A stretch of DNA of 64,000 bases, from positions 3,397,168 through 3,461,167 of the forward strand of contig NZ_CP009528.1 of the NCBI RefSeq assembly GCF_000970025.1, in the 5' to 3' direction. The position numbers and the translations under genes are program-made. Under the pieces are notes generated by a model that did no database searches, was not told the origin of the DNA, and was given only the letters and a program-made list of their open reading frames with translations. This document shows positions 11,601-20,670 of this stretch, piece by piece. The stretch is from Methanosarcina barkeri MS (lineage in GTDB: Archaea > Halobacteriota > Methanosarcinia > Methanosarcinales > Methanosarcinaceae). Each line of letters opens with the position of its first letter. The stretch's first letter is position 1.

Positions 11601-11793
11601 TATCTGCGCTTAGTTCCAACTGAAAGATGATGTTAGGAAGGAATGAAAGCTGATGAATGAAAGCTGATAGCAGTTTGAATGAAAGCTGATAGCAGTTATG
11701 TTGGCCGTGGCTTGATATCAGGCATGCTGTAAAAAAGTCGAAAAGTATCTCAACCAGCAGCAATACCAGCAGCAACATAATTTTCAAAGAGAT
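11601..11793. other. Spacer with short direct repeats
   Basis: The spacer between rps13 and the ABC permease holds three copies of GAATGAAAGCTGAT, two of them followed by AGCAGTT (about 11640-11697). No coding region is supported; the 76-codon frame here is repeat-derived. Confidence 0.4.
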
Positions 11794-11828
11794 AAAAAGA
11801 GGGCGGTTCAACATCTGCCCTCTTTTTT
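11794..11828 (-). terminator. Rho-independent-like terminator after the ABC permease
   Basis: AAAAAGAGGGC and GCCCTCTTTTTT form an 11-bp stem around a 12-nt loop and end in a T run on either strand. It starts 20 bp beyond the permease stop. The form is more like a bacterial terminator than a typical archaeal one, matching the foreign look of the transporter. Confidence 0.65.
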
Positions 11829-11847
11829 AGTTTACATAAGGCCGCTA

Positions 11848-13422
11848 TTACCGCAGCTTAAATGTCTTTGGTGCAAGCCTGTATGCAAGAATCAAGGCGA
11901 CGGCAATATACACAATGCAAAATACTGAAATAGATGTGCCGAAAATCATAGTCGGGACTTTCTTACCGATGGCAAAATAACAAACGAGATAAGTAAAGAA
12001 ATTGACAACGGCAAAAGTGCCACTTTTTATTTCGAGATTGATATTGTAAGGCTGCAAAAGATAATATAGCACCATGTTGTGTACCGAAAAAAATACCGAC
12101 ATGGCGATGATGGAAACAAACAGCAGCACATAATTGAACGCGTTGTCCGTTCCACCTGTAAGCCATAACAAAAGCGGCAGCCCGAGTGCAATTACCGAAG
12201 CGGGCATCAAGTTTATCAATAGAATGGATTTCAACCTTTCCGTAAAGAGAAGCAAAATTGCACGCGGTTGCCTGTAAAACCGATAGGCAAGCATACTGTG
12301 GTCACAGTTCATGAACATGGCCTGGGTAATAACCTTTCCGCGATTAATAAAATACATTATGAACAGAAAATAAGGCAAAAAGGTCAGCATCATCCCGTTT
12401 ATTTTCGGTTTTGCCTCCGGGATAAGAAAACATGCCAGAATGGAAAACGCAAGCACTGCAAGGGAAATCAAGGTGATATTTTTGGCCGATTTGGTCAGCA
12501 GACTGCTGTGCCGCTTGACAAAAAGGTCGTTGAAATACTGATAGCCGCTTTTGCTGCTTGTTGCCTTAAGGTCTATATTCTTTTGCAAAGATTTTTGAGT
12601 AGCACGTGTAGCTATATCTTTTCTGTTCATAGCAAAACTATCCGCTGTGAGAAGTTCCTTGCAAATCCCTCGGTATTCAGGGAATTTGAGCACATACAAG
12701 AAGGAAAACACAGCCATAACAGCAGAAATGACAAACAGCACGAGAAAAACAGCATCATTCATGGCATAGCCGAGAAACGGCGGGAAATATGCCGCAGCCA
12801 ATGATACAACAATGCCAACCAGAACAACCGGATCAAGATTATTTTCATTTTTTGCATGGCCGGTTCGGACATAATCATGAAGCGCGAGGGCAGTAAAAAT
12901 CAGTTTTACAGAAACCACAAAAAGCGGCATCAAAAGGCAGACAACGGTAGGCACCCCGGAAAGCTGTCCAAGAAGCATCGTGAAAGGCAAAAATCCGACA
13001 ACGATTCTCAAAAGGAAATAGAAGTAATTTGAAAGCGTATACTCCCGCGCGTTCATTCGCATGAGAAAAATGGCATAATACTTGTCTCTGGTGGGATGAA
13101 ATATATGCGTGCTGAGGAAACCGCCCGTAATGGTAAGAAAGAAAAACATATGCATGAAGCTGTTTGCGGGACTGCTTTTCATATGATCTTTTAGAAGAAA
13201 GATAATAATAAACAGATAGAGCAGTTTGCCCAAAAACATCGAGATGATTTCCCACAGGATGCTGACGAAATTAGCAAATATTTTCAGCCCCTGACTTCTA
13301 TAAAGCGAGACCGGCAACAGCCTGTTGATGACAGGGATGGATTTGAGCGAATAGATGATGCCATTGGCTTTATATGTGTTTTTCAGCCTGAAGGACGTAA
13401 TGAAAGTTTCAATCATTCTCAT
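11848..13422 (-). CDS. ABC transporter permease (hydrophobic, about 525 aa)
   Basis: The protein is strongly hydrophobic with about ten or more membrane segments, for example MFLGKLLYLFIIIFLL and AVLAFSILACFLIP. The start is best at 13422 (MRMIETF) or 13416, just after AGAAGG; this overlaps the 3' end of the ATPase gene by about 14 bp, so the two are translationally coupled. The longer frame from 13503 runs inside the ATPase gene. It is the membrane half of an exporter whose substrate cannot be told. Codon and style resemble low-GC Firmicutes transporters, and it sits inside an otherwise conserved archaeal gene order, so recent transfer is likely. Confidence 0.75.
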   Translation of the reverse strand: MRMIETFITSFRLKNTYKANGIIYSLKSIPVINRLLPVSLYRSQGLKIFANFVSILWEIISMFLGKLLYLFIIIFLLKDHMKSSPANSFMHMFFFLTITGGFLSTHIFHPTRDKYYAIFLMRMNAREYTLSNYFYFLLRIVVGFLPFTMLLGQLSGVPTVVCLLMPLFVVSVKLIFTALALHDYVRTGHAKNENNLDPVVLVGIVVSLAAAYFPPFLGYAMNDAVFLVLFVISAVMAVFSFLYVLKFPEYRGICKELLTADSFAMNRKDIATRATQKSLQKNIDLKATSSKSGYQYFNDLFVKRHSSLLTKSAKNITLISLAVLAFSILACFLIPEAKPKINGMMLTFLPYFLFIMYFINRGKVITQAMFMNCDHSMLAYRFYRQPRAILLLFTERLKSILLINLMPASVIALGLPLLLWLTGGTDNAFNYVLLFVSIIAMSVFFSVHNMVLYYLLQPYNINLEIKSGTFAVVNFFTYLVCYFAIGKKVPTMIFGTSISVFCIVYIAVALILAYRLAPKTFKLR

Positions 13423-14116
13423 CCCTTCTGAGGGCCTGAATAATTTTATTCTTAAAGGCCTCGTTGCTGAGGTCATCCTTTTCCATTTTTTCCAGAACCC
13501 CACCGCTCAGGATCACAATCTCGTCACATAAATCCAGAGCAAGCTCCATAATATGAGTAGAAAAAATAATAATGTGGTCTTTTTTGATCTGGCGCAGCAG
13601 AGTCTTCATTTCGTCGGCGACCACAACGTCAAATGAGGTCAGAGGCTCATCTAAAAGCAGAATAGCTGGATTTGCGATGAAGCTTACAAGCATCTGCATC
13701 TTGTTTTTCATGCCATGGGAATAATCTTTCAAAAGCCTGTCGCGATCCTCTCTTCCAATCTTTACAAAATCGAAATATTCGTCAATAGGCTTAATGTCCG
13801 GAATTTTTGTCACGTTGATGTCAAGAAAGAACTTTAAAAACTCTCTGCCTGTTAAGAACTCCGGAACGACTGGCGTCGACAGGACATATCCGATATCGTC
13901 CGGACAAACTTCTCTCTTCACTCCATTTTCTTCAAGGAGAATTGAGCCGCTGTCAATCCTCAAATCCTCATTGATGCAGTTAAACAACGTGGTTTTGCCT
14001 GCACCGTTTCTCCCGAGGAGTCCGTAAATTTCCCCCTTTCCAAAGGCAAAACTCGCACCCCGCAAAACCTCTATTTTGTCAAAACTTTTTACGATATCGT
14101 TCAGGATCAGTTTCAT
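13409..14116 (-). CDS. ABC transporter ATP-binding protein
   Basis: Walker A is GRNGAGKTT. The Walker B segment is ILLLDEPLT and the H-loop is FSTHIMELA. The signature loop reads DYSHGMKNK, a relaxed form of LSGGQ typical of ABC-2 exporters for antimicrobial peptides or similar substrates. The frame opens at 14146, but MKLILNDI at 14116 has AGAAGGA about 9 nt upstream and fits the family start. It pairs with the permease immediately downstream. Confidence 0.88.
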   Translation of the reverse strand: MKLILNDIVKSFDKIEVLRGASFAFGKGEIYGLLGRNGAGKTTLFNCINEDLRIDSGSILLEENGVKREVCPDDIGYVLSTPVVPEFLTGREFLKFFLDINVTKIPDIKPIDEYFDFVKIGREDRDRLLKDYSHGMKNKMQMLVSFIANPAILLLDEPLTSFDVVVADEMKTLLRQIKKDHIIIFSTHIMELALDLCDEIVILSGGVLEKMEKDDLSNEAFKNKIIQALRRDEND

Positions 14117-14648
14117 TTTTAACATTCCTTCTCTGTTTGTTTCCATTTATTTTTTCGTTCCCGCCTGAATCAATCGATCATTTTTCAACGGGGTTCTTAC
14201 CTTGACATTGTCAGACTAACTTATTTTTTCTATCATAATTTCTGTATTATCCCATCTCTCCCATGCTTTTAAAAGATTTTTATCCATATTTTCATTCTGC
14301 AAATCCTATCTCTTTCAATTTAGAACTCTTTTTCTTTCACAAACTTACAACCAGTTCCAGCAAACATATAGACTTATCAGTCCCAGGAGCAAGAATTAAT
14401 TCAACTTCAATCAAAACCTCAAGTATTTATGATCTTTTTAACCTGCTTTTAATAGGAGAAGTATTCAACACTTCAGGTACAGTGGAAATCTTTCTCTTGA
14501 TCTTTTTTGGATGAATTCCAATTATTGATTTTTCAAGATAAAACTGAGTATCAGAAACTACAATCACAACAAAACAGATATGTCTGCAGATTTAAACGTA
14601 ATTTAGAAAAGGCTTATAAACGTAATTTAGAAAAGACTTAAGAAGATA
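14117..14648. other. Spacer between ABC operon and tRNA-Ser
   Basis: This AT-rich spacer has no convincing gene; the 83-codon plus-strand frame at 14263-14514 lacks recognisable features. CGTAATTTAGAAAAG is repeated in direct orientation near 14598 and 14621. Confidence 0.35.
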
Positions 14649-14731
14649 CGCCGAGGGGGAGATTTGAACTCCCGAGGGGCTAGGCCCCACAAGCTTTCCA
14701 GGCTTGCGCCCTACCACTAGACTACCTCGGC
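14649..14731 (-). tRNA. tRNA-Ser(GGA)
   Basis: The minus strand gives acceptor GCCGAGG/CCTCGGC, anticodon stem CAAGC/GCTTG with loop CTGGAAA (anticodon GGA), a long class II variable arm (GGGGC-CTA-GCCCC), T loop TTCAAAT and discriminator G. No CCA is encoded. It lies between truB and rps13 in the ribosomal region. Confidence 0.94.
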
Positions 14732-14859
14732 ACATACATTACAAAACTTATACCTAACCTATGATCAAGCTTTCTTTTAGAAAGGTTGTGGTCAAGCTTC
14801 CCTTTGGAAAAGTTGACATAATGCTTATGGCACGACTTATACCATAACGGGAATAGTGC

Positions 14860-14868
14860 TATATAAAC
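14860..14868 (-). promoter_or_regulatory. TATA box upstream of tRNA-Ser
   Basis: The minus strand reads AGTTTATATAGCAC, an archaeal box A about 130 bp before the tRNA and just after the truB stop. Confidence 0.45.
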
Positions 14869-14932
14869 TTTATTCTAAAAGAAGGAAGTGCTAAAAGAGT
14901 TTTAGAGGTTAGGATTTAGCACCACACTCTTT

Positions 14933-15934
14933 TTACTCTTTTTTATTCCAACCTTTCGGATAGGTTCCCGCCTCCATCATAATCCGGACCGAGGTAGCTG
15001 CAAGCCCGGTCGAAGCTTTGAGGAGCTCTTCTGTACTCATTTCAGCCTTTGCAAGGGCAATGAGCTCACCTTTAAGGGTAAAAAGCGCTGTAAGCTCTCC
15101 CTTCTTAAGATTTACATCCAGGCTTGTTATGCCCGGAACTGCCAGAGCAGCCCCTGAACAGACTGCATCTACTGCACTGTCCCGCAGGATAATTTTGGGA
15201 AGGTGAGATACAGCCGTTTCCATTGGCATGATTACACGCCGGATTTCAGACTCATCTCCCTCTTCCTTCCAGAGTACATATGCATCTTTGAGATCCTGAA
15301 GAGTGACAAGTGTTTCCTCGGTAAACGGGCCTGCTTTTGTCCTCCTGAGTTCCTGCATATGTCCGCCGCAACCAAGAGCAAGCCCAATATCATGACAGAG
15401 TTTCCTGATGTAAGTCCCGGCTTCGCATCCCACGCGAAAGAGCACAAAACTCCCTTCAATTTCAAGCACTTCAAGGTAATAGATCGTCCTTATCCTGATA
15501 ACGCGTTTGACAGCTGATTTGATAGGAGGCATCTGGTAGATAGGACCAGTAAATTCCTCACAAACTTTCCTGACCAGTTTTTGAGGCATTTCCTTATGAA
15601 GCTTCAAGAGGCAGACATATTCCTTTCCAGAAAGACGCAGAGCAGGGACTGCCTTTGTAGCCTTTCCAAGCAAAGCGGGCAAAAGTCCTGTAACCTTAGG
15701 ATCAAGTGAGCCTGCATGCCCTGCCGTACTCACGCCCAGAATAGCTTTTACCCAGGCTGCAACCTCGTGGCTTGTCGGCCCCTTTGGTTTATCAATATTT
15801 ACAACCCCTTTCTCAATATATTCAAGAATAGGACGCTTTTCCGGATAAGAACCGTAAGAGGGGTTTGTCCAGGCGCCGGATTTCCGGACCAGAGTTCTTT
15901 CAGCTTCGGACGGCAATTTGCCAGCAGGTGACAT
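14933..15934 (-). CDS. truB: tRNA/rRNA pseudouridine synthase Cbf5/TruB family
   Basis: The 333-aa protein has the catalytic core NIDKPKGPTSHEV (about 47-59) and GHAGSLDPKVTGLLP (about 76-90), whose Asp is the catalytic residue. Motif CEAGTYIRKLCHDIG follows, and a C-terminal PUA domain starts near residue 245. Archaeal Cbf5 works in H/ACA guide RNPs for rRNA pseudouridine and can act alone on tRNA U55. It is the last protein gene of the adk-DUF106-cmk-truB segment. Confidence 0.95.
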   Translation of the reverse strand: MSPAGKLPSEAERTLVRKSGAWTNPSYGSYPEKRPILEYIEKGVVNIDKPKGPTSHEVAAWVKAILGVSTAGHAGSLDPKVTGLLPALLGKATKAVPALRLSGKEYVCLLKLHKEMPQKLVRKVCEEFTGPIYQMPPIKSAVKRVIRIRTIYYLEVLEIEGSFVLFRVGCEAGTYIRKLCHDIGLALGCGGHMQELRRTKAGPFTEETLVTLQDLKDAYVLWKEEGDESEIRRVIMPMETAVSHLPKIILRDSAVDAVCSGAALAVPGITSLDVNLKKGELTALFTLKGELIALAKAEMSTEELLKASTGLAATSVRIMMEAGTYPKGWNKKE

Positions 15935-15967
15935 AGTTTTTCAAAAACTCCTGAATTGAATTTATAG

Positions 15968-16132
15968 ACGTAAACATGACGGATATACAGTAGCTTGACG
16001 TAAACATGATGGATATACAGTATGATGTAAACGTGATGGATATACAGTATGATGTAAACGTGATGGATATACAGTATGATGTAAACGTGATGGATATACA
16101 GTATGATGTAAATGTGATGGATATACAGTAGC
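15968..16132. repeat. 27-bp tandem repeat, six copies
   Basis: The unit reads about TAAACGTGATGGATATACAGTATGATG. Copies start near 15971, 16001, 16028, 16055, 16082 and 16109. The first is 30 bp from the second, the rest are 27 bp apart. The array lies just upstream of truB within the 485-bp cmk-truB spacer. A 61-codon frame through it only repeats nine residues and is not a gene. Confidence 0.85.
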
Positions 16133-16419
16133 TGGGAACATATGCATAATGAGAACGACCCTTAGTGAGAATAAACCTGAGATCTATAAATTTGAGAGTT
16201 ATAGACCTGAGATTTACAAAAAGATTTACGGAAATTCCCTTAATATGTAAGAAGAAATTCCAGCATTATTAGTTCAGTATCAATTAAGAGAGAGTTCGAT
16301 ATTAATTAAGAGAGATCATATGCCGAATACTTATGATTGCTGTAATATCAGTATATCAGGTTCGGCAAATAAAACTCTACGCTTTATATAAAAATCCAGC
16401 TTTAACAGATTGAGGGAAA

Positions 16420-16962
16420 TTACTCCGGCCCCATGAGAGAATCGATAGCTACCTTCAAAATGTCAAGAATCTGGTACTGGTTCCATTTTTCAGAATCAAT
16501 AACGATGTCGTAAATCGAGAGGTCATCAATATCGATATTGTAATAGTTCATATAGCGGAGGGCCTCAGATTTTTCCCTCTCAACTGTTTTTTCGAGCTCT
16601 TCATCAAAAGAGACTGATTTTTCCCGATTCAGGATTCGTTTTACCCGTACAGATAACGGAGCCTTTATCCAGAGTTTAAGTACATTCGGAACTTCTTTGG
16701 CCATATGGCCTGCAAGCCTGCTTTCGAGGATCAGCTTTTCATGACTATGAACAACTTCCCTCTGATTTTTATCAATAGCCAGGTCAATTGAAGGGTCTTT
16801 TTCGGCCATAGCTCCAAATTCTGCAAGGCTCATTCCCTTCTCCCTGGCTATCCTCCTGAAAATTTCACCCGAGGAGATCAGTTCAAGTTCATAGTATTCT
16901 GCAAGAAGCTTTGAAACCGTTGTTGTCCCACTTCCGGGAAGCCCGCTAACTGTTATCCGCAT
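16420..16962 (-). CDS. cmk: Cytidylate kinase (archaeal type)
   Basis: The 180-aa P-loop kinase has GLPGSGTTTVSK at residues 7-18 and LISSGEIFRRIA after it, the arrangement of archaeal Cmk. It phosphorylates CMP and dCMP. Its ATG overlaps the DUF106 stop codon by one base (TGATG), so translation is coupled. In archaea the gene is regularly part of the adk-DUF106-cmk-truB run. Confidence 0.93.
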   Translation of the reverse strand: MRITVSGLPGSGTTTVSKLLAEYYELELISSGEIFRRIAREKGMSLAEFGAMAEKDPSIDLAIDKNQREVVHSHEKLILESRLAGHMAKEVPNVLKLWIKAPLSVRVKRILNREKSVSFDEELEKTVEREKSEALRYMNYYNIDIDDLSIYDIVIDSEKWNQYQILDILKVAIDSLMGPE

Positions 16963-17606
16963 CAGACCCCACCGATATCCAGTGCCTTTCTGATAAACTG
17001 GCTAACTCCTAGAGAACAAATAAAGTACCAGTATAACCAGTTCTGGAAGTACCAAAAAGCATGGGTTGTCAACAACTGTTTACCCCAGAAAGGAAAAACC
17101 ATCGTGGCATTCCCGTGCCCGCTGATGTAATAATAAGCCCACATGAAGAGAGGAACGGAAATAATACTGATGTAAGCCATAGGCTTGAACTGCTGCTTGG
17201 ACATCTTCATCTGGTCTTCCATCATTGCCTGGCGTTGTTCTTCCAGTTTTTTAAGCATATAAGTGTTCTGAGAAAGCTGTGCCTCCCGGAATTCCTTCTG
17301 GAAAACCTTCATACGTTCCTGGGTATTCCTCATGAGGTCCCAGTCAATTGTGTATTTTTGGATAAGGGATGAGTAAATAGCAGTAATAGACGCCATTACC
17401 AAAAGAATTAGAAAGAAATTCTCCTGCCCGACCAGAGCAAGTATGGGATTCATTAAAATCCCTACTACTTCCCCGACAGCCTCCCTGAAACCCTGCCCAA
17501 GAACCATAATCCCAATCATAAGGGAAAAACCGAGAGCCAGCAGGAACCGGTCTATTTGATTTTTTAATGTCTCCGAAACCAAGTTGTCCTCACCATTCAG
17601 ATTCAA
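16962..17606 (-). CDS. DUF106 membrane protein (EMC3/Get1/YidC-like insertase superfamily)
   Basis: The 214-aa protein has a first membrane segment near 22-45 and a second near 62-80. A charged coiled-coil stretch rich in Glu, Gln, Lys and Met follows (about 95-145), and then two more membrane segments. This is the layout of archaeal DUF106 proteins, remote relatives of YidC/Oxa1 that insert membrane proteins. Its place near secY fits that role. The product name rests on topology and position. Confidence 0.85.
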   Translation of the reverse strand: MNLNGEDNLVSETLKNQIDRFLLALGFSLMIGIMVLGQGFREAVGEVVGILMNPILALVGQENFFLILLVMASITAIYSSLIQKYTIDWDLMRNTQERMKVFQKEFREAQLSQNTYMLKKLEEQRQAMMEDQMKMSKQQFKPMAYISIISVPLFMWAYYYISGHGNATMVFPFWGKQLLTTHAFWYFQNWLYWYFICSLGVSQFIRKALDIGGV

Positions 17607-17789
17607 TAGTTATTCTGAGATCTTCAAATGTAGAAGAATTCCGATAATAGAAGCTTGACAAGCTTAAAGTATTTAAAGTCGTGATAAATCAGCTCAATTA
17701 CGGAGCCAATTTTAAACGATTACGCAGGTTTTTCTGGTTAATAAGTGTCGATGTATATATAAGTTATACTATTCTATGAAATTAAAGCA

Positions 17790-19068
17790 GAGAATCTCAA
17801 ATTAGCTTTTAAAATCTCAAATCTAATTTGATACTCACTTTTTTAAAAGTATCTCCCAAACGAATTCTTATCCTCAACTTTATTTTGCATTTCTGTCAAC
17901 ACCAGTAGTTGATATGCTATGAAACTCAATAGAGAGTAGAGTTTTCTACTCTGATTTCTCACTCTTCTGATATCGAACTTTACTGTACCTTTAATATGTC
18001 CATGTATCTTTTCACATTCAGCTCTCTTTTTATACTGATCATCAAAAGTCTCATCTCTGATATTTTGGTTTCTTAGGTACATTCCTACCTGTTCTTTCCT
18101 TCCAATTTCATATAGAAATCTGAGTTTGTTTTCCATTGGTGCATGAATATCTCCACCGAGTTTCCACTTTTTATTCACCCAGTGATCGATTCGTTCCTCT
18201 TCACCTTCTTGATTGATTACTGCATTTGAAGCGTAGGAAATAATCGGTTTTGCGTTCAGATTATACCAAATATCAGAATGATTGAGGAATGAATCATAAC
18301 CTCCGTCAGCAGAATAAAATTCCAGATTAGCGTTCATGTTCTTTAGAGCCTCAATATGATCGATAAGTTCTGGAGAGTCACCAGAAAGTCCTTTTGTATG
18401 AGTCATGAAAATTGGGTAAGTTCCAACCATTGTAATATGTGCCTTATCCATTTTGCATTCATAATGAGGATTATAATCAGCATGTTTGTCGTATCTTGAA
18501 GCTTCAAGTGGAGTGGAATCAATTTTTGCTTCCTTTTCCTGAGAAAGTTTGAGAATTTTCTCACCTATAAGCATCATTATCTCATTGACTCCTTTTTCTC
18601 CAAGTCTATACTTCATAAAATGATGAAGGGTTCCACCTGAAGGAAGTTTAATCTGGCCATTTTCATCATAAAAAGAAAGCAGGATAGCTTCTTCGTCTGT
18701 TAAGGAAGAAATGGTTTTATCATATGAGAGTTGCCTGAAACACTTCACAACAAACAGTTTTATCATAGAAGAAACACTGTACTTAAAGTGCCAACTTTTG
18801 TTGGTGTAAAAAGTACGTTCGACGTGCTTTGCAATATCGTCAATGCAAAGAAAGTACAGGAATTGGCAAATTGAAGTACTTTCTCTGCCCAAATAATTAT
18901 CGAAGGAGTCCTCGAAGAGGACTCCTTTGTATAACATACTGTTTTTTGACATGAGAAAGGCATAGAAGGTATTGTTTTAAGTTGCCACTACCAAACAGAG
19001 ACAAGTGCTATCAGAGTTAGTGGAAAAAAGAATAAGTTTTTAAGTCAAAATTCTAATTTGAGAGCCTC
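17790..19068 (-). mobile_element. Insertion sequence, about 1.28 kb, with 5-bp target duplication
   Basis: The ends are GAGAATCTCAAATTAG (17790-17805) and the inverted GAGGCTCTCAAATTAG (19053-19068), 14 of 16 matching. The direct repeat AAGCA flanks both ends (17785-17789 and 19069-19073). One transposase gene fills the element. It lies between adk/wHTH and DUF106, inside a normally compact operon. Confidence 0.85.
17843..18952 (-). CDS. DDE transposase (IS5/IS1182-like)
   Basis: The 369-aa protein has an N-terminal DUF772-like region and three acidic positions: D in KIDSTPLEASRYD (about 142), D in YSADGGYDS (about 220) and E in KKRAECEKIHGHIKG (about 316). It appears intact and may be active. 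The family assignment within the IS4/IS5 superfamily is tentative. Confidence 0.85.
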   Translation of the reverse strand: MSKNSMLYKGVLFEDSFDNYLGRESTSICQFLYFLCIDDIAKHVERTFYTNKSWHFKYSVSSMIKLFVVKCFRQLSYDKTISSLTDEEAILLSFYDENGQIKLPSGGTLHHFMKYRLGEKGVNEIMMLIGEKILKLSQEKEAKIDSTPLEASRYDKHADYNPHYECKMDKAHITMVGTYPIFMTHTKGLSGDSPELIDHIEALKNMNANLEFYSADGGYDSFLNHSDIWYNLNAKPIISYASNAVINQEGEEERIDHWVNKKWKLGGDIHAPMENKLRFLYEIGRKEQVGMYLRNQNIRDETFDDQYKKRAECEKIHGHIKGTVKFDIRRVRNQSRKLYSLLSFIAYQLLVLTEMQNKVEDKNSFGRYF

Positions 19069-19073
19069 AAGCA

Positions 19074-19478
19074 AAGTCCTCCCGGAATAACAAAAAAATC
19101 ACAGTCGAGAAGAAGCAAGCAAAACCCTGTAGAGTTTAAAAAAATCCATTGTCAGAGAAAACTTTAAGCTGGTAAATAGGTATGAAGACATTGAATTTGA
19201 GGGTGAAATCCAGCGTTTAAACAAATTACAGGAAAGTGAAATCGAAGAAGCTCAAAGCCGAAGCCCCATGAGTAAAAATTCTTTGTTTCAGGTCAAAATA
19301 TCGGTATTTTCAGGTAAATATATTGGTATTTTCAGATTAATACTCCGATTGTTTCAAGTCAAAATATCGGTTTCAAGCCAATATATCCGGTATTTTTCAT
19401 GTCAATATATCAGTATCTTCAGCGAATGTTTCGATCAGCGTTAAAATAGATTAAATCTGACTCCAATAATCCCAATAA
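19074..19478. other. Spacer with degenerate repeats and a coding-like remnant
   Basis: Around 19150-19280 a plus-strand frame reads like a charged protein tail (RENFKLVNRYEDIEFEGEIQ and a Glu-rich helix), without a start. From about 19300 to 19440 the motif TCAAAATATCGGTATTTTCA and variants (TCAATATATCAGTATCTTCA) recur five or six times. No intact gene is supported. Confidence 0.4.
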
Positions 19479-19757
19479 TCAAAGGTATTTCCCATCCAGT
19501 TTTTCTAAAATTGTTTTTCCCTCTTCTGTCAGGATATACTTTCTCCATGTGGTTTTTTCAGGAGTTAAACACTGAATTAAGCCCTTACTCTCAAGTTCCT
19601 TTAAAGCATGGCTGATATTCTGTGTGGATCGGCTTGTCTCATGAGCAATATCCGAAGCCCTTACAAAAGGATGCCTTTTCATAGAGTCCATCAGAATCAA
19701 ACGGCGATCAACGCTGATAACCCAGTTAACCAGTTCATCGATCGAGTTTTCAGTCAT
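19479..19757 (-). CDS. Small winged-helix transcriptional regulator
   Basis: The 92-aa single-domain protein has the recognition helix STQNISHALKELESKGLI and a wing ending KYILTEEGKTILEKL, like MarR/ArsR-type archaeal regulators. It lies between adk and the IS, in the adk direction. Its target is unknown; the surrounding ribosomal and secretion genes give no clear hint. Confidence 0.8.
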   Translation of the reverse strand: MTENSIDELVNWVISVDRRLILMDSMKRHPFVRASDIAHETSRSTQNISHALKELESKGLIQCLTPEKTTWRKYILTEEGKTILEKLDGKYL

Positions 19758-19937
19758 ATTAACTCAGCTTCTCCGTAGTGTAGTGTTTGTTGATATAAAT
19801 AGCCACATATTATTTAAATACAAATTATTTGAATCAAATGAGTCCGAAAAAAGCAAAGCTTTTTTGATAAATAGCAAAACATGAAGAGAAAATAAAAAAG
19901 TTAGAGGATTTAATAAAATAAAAAAGAAATGAAGAAT

Positions 19938-20585
19938 TTAGGCAAACTTTGTAAGAACTGCCTTTATTCCTTCAAAGACCTCATCGATATCTTTCGTGCC
20001 GTCTAGAGTTACCAGAATTCCCTGCTTTGTGTAATAGTCAATAAGGGGTTGGGTCTGGTTTTTATAGACATTGAGACGGTTCTTGACGGCCTCTTCTTTG
20101 TCGTCAGCCCGCTGGAAGACCTTACCACCACAAATGTCACAGACGCCATCTTTTTTCGGCGGGTTAAAAGTCCTGTGATAGCTCGCACCGCAGTTGCACA
20201 TAAGGCGACCGCTTATTCTTTCTACCAGTTCTTCATCCGGCACTTCTAAGTTGAGAACAACATCTATGGGCTTATTAAGCTCATCAAGGATGGCTGAAAG
20301 AGCATCAGCCTGAGGTATTGTCCGTGGATACCCGTCAAGGATAAAACCTTTTTCACAGTCCTGTTCCTTCAGACGGTTCTTAATAATCCCTATAAGCACC
20401 GCATCAGGAACAAGCTCTCCTTTGTCCATATATTCCTTGGCTGCGAGCCCAAGTTCGGTTCCTTCCCTGACATTTGCCCGCAGGATATCACCTGTGGAGA
20501 TCTGCGGGATTCCATAGTCGTCAACCATTTTTTTGGCCTGGGTGCCTTTTCCGGCACCTGGAGGCCCGAAGAGTATTATATTCAT
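19938..20585 (-). CDS. adk: Adenylate kinase
   Basis: The 215-aa protein is of bacterial type. The P-loop GPPGAGKGTQAKK is at residues 7-19, followed by QISTGDILRA and FILDGYPRTIPQA. The LID domain carries a four-cysteine zinc site (CNCGASYH...CDICGG, about 130-155). It makes ADP from AMP and ATP. It follows secY, as in many archaea and bacteria. Confidence 0.96.
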   Translation of the reverse strand: MNIILFGPPGAGKGTQAKKMVDDYGIPQISTGDILRANVREGTELGLAAKEYMDKGELVPDAVLIGIIKNRLKEQDCEKGFILDGYPRTIPQADALSAILDELNKPIDVVLNLEVPDEELVERISGRLMCNCGASYHRTFNPPKKDGVCDICGGKVFQRADDKEEAVKNRLNVYKNQTQPLIDYYTKQGILVTLDGTKDIDEVFEGIKAVLTKFA

Positions 20586-20670
20586 TTGAAGATCCCTGTG
20601 TCTTATCCTTTAGTTTGTTTACATTACATCTCTATTATTCGATTTTCCTTTACAGCTCAAAAAGAACCCT

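Noticed and set aside
11640-11700. Possible C/D box guide RNA (TGATGA and CTGA motifs)
   Set aside because: The boxes are only about 8 nt apart and arise from short direct repeats, so guide regions would be too short.
14263-14514. Plus-strand 83-codon ORF in the ABC/tRNA-Ser spacer
   Set aside because: No motif, no ribosome-binding site and no neighbouring gene in the same direction.
15962-16147. Minus-strand ORF with repeated VYPSRLHHT
   Set aside because: It is only the translation of the 27-bp tandem repeat.
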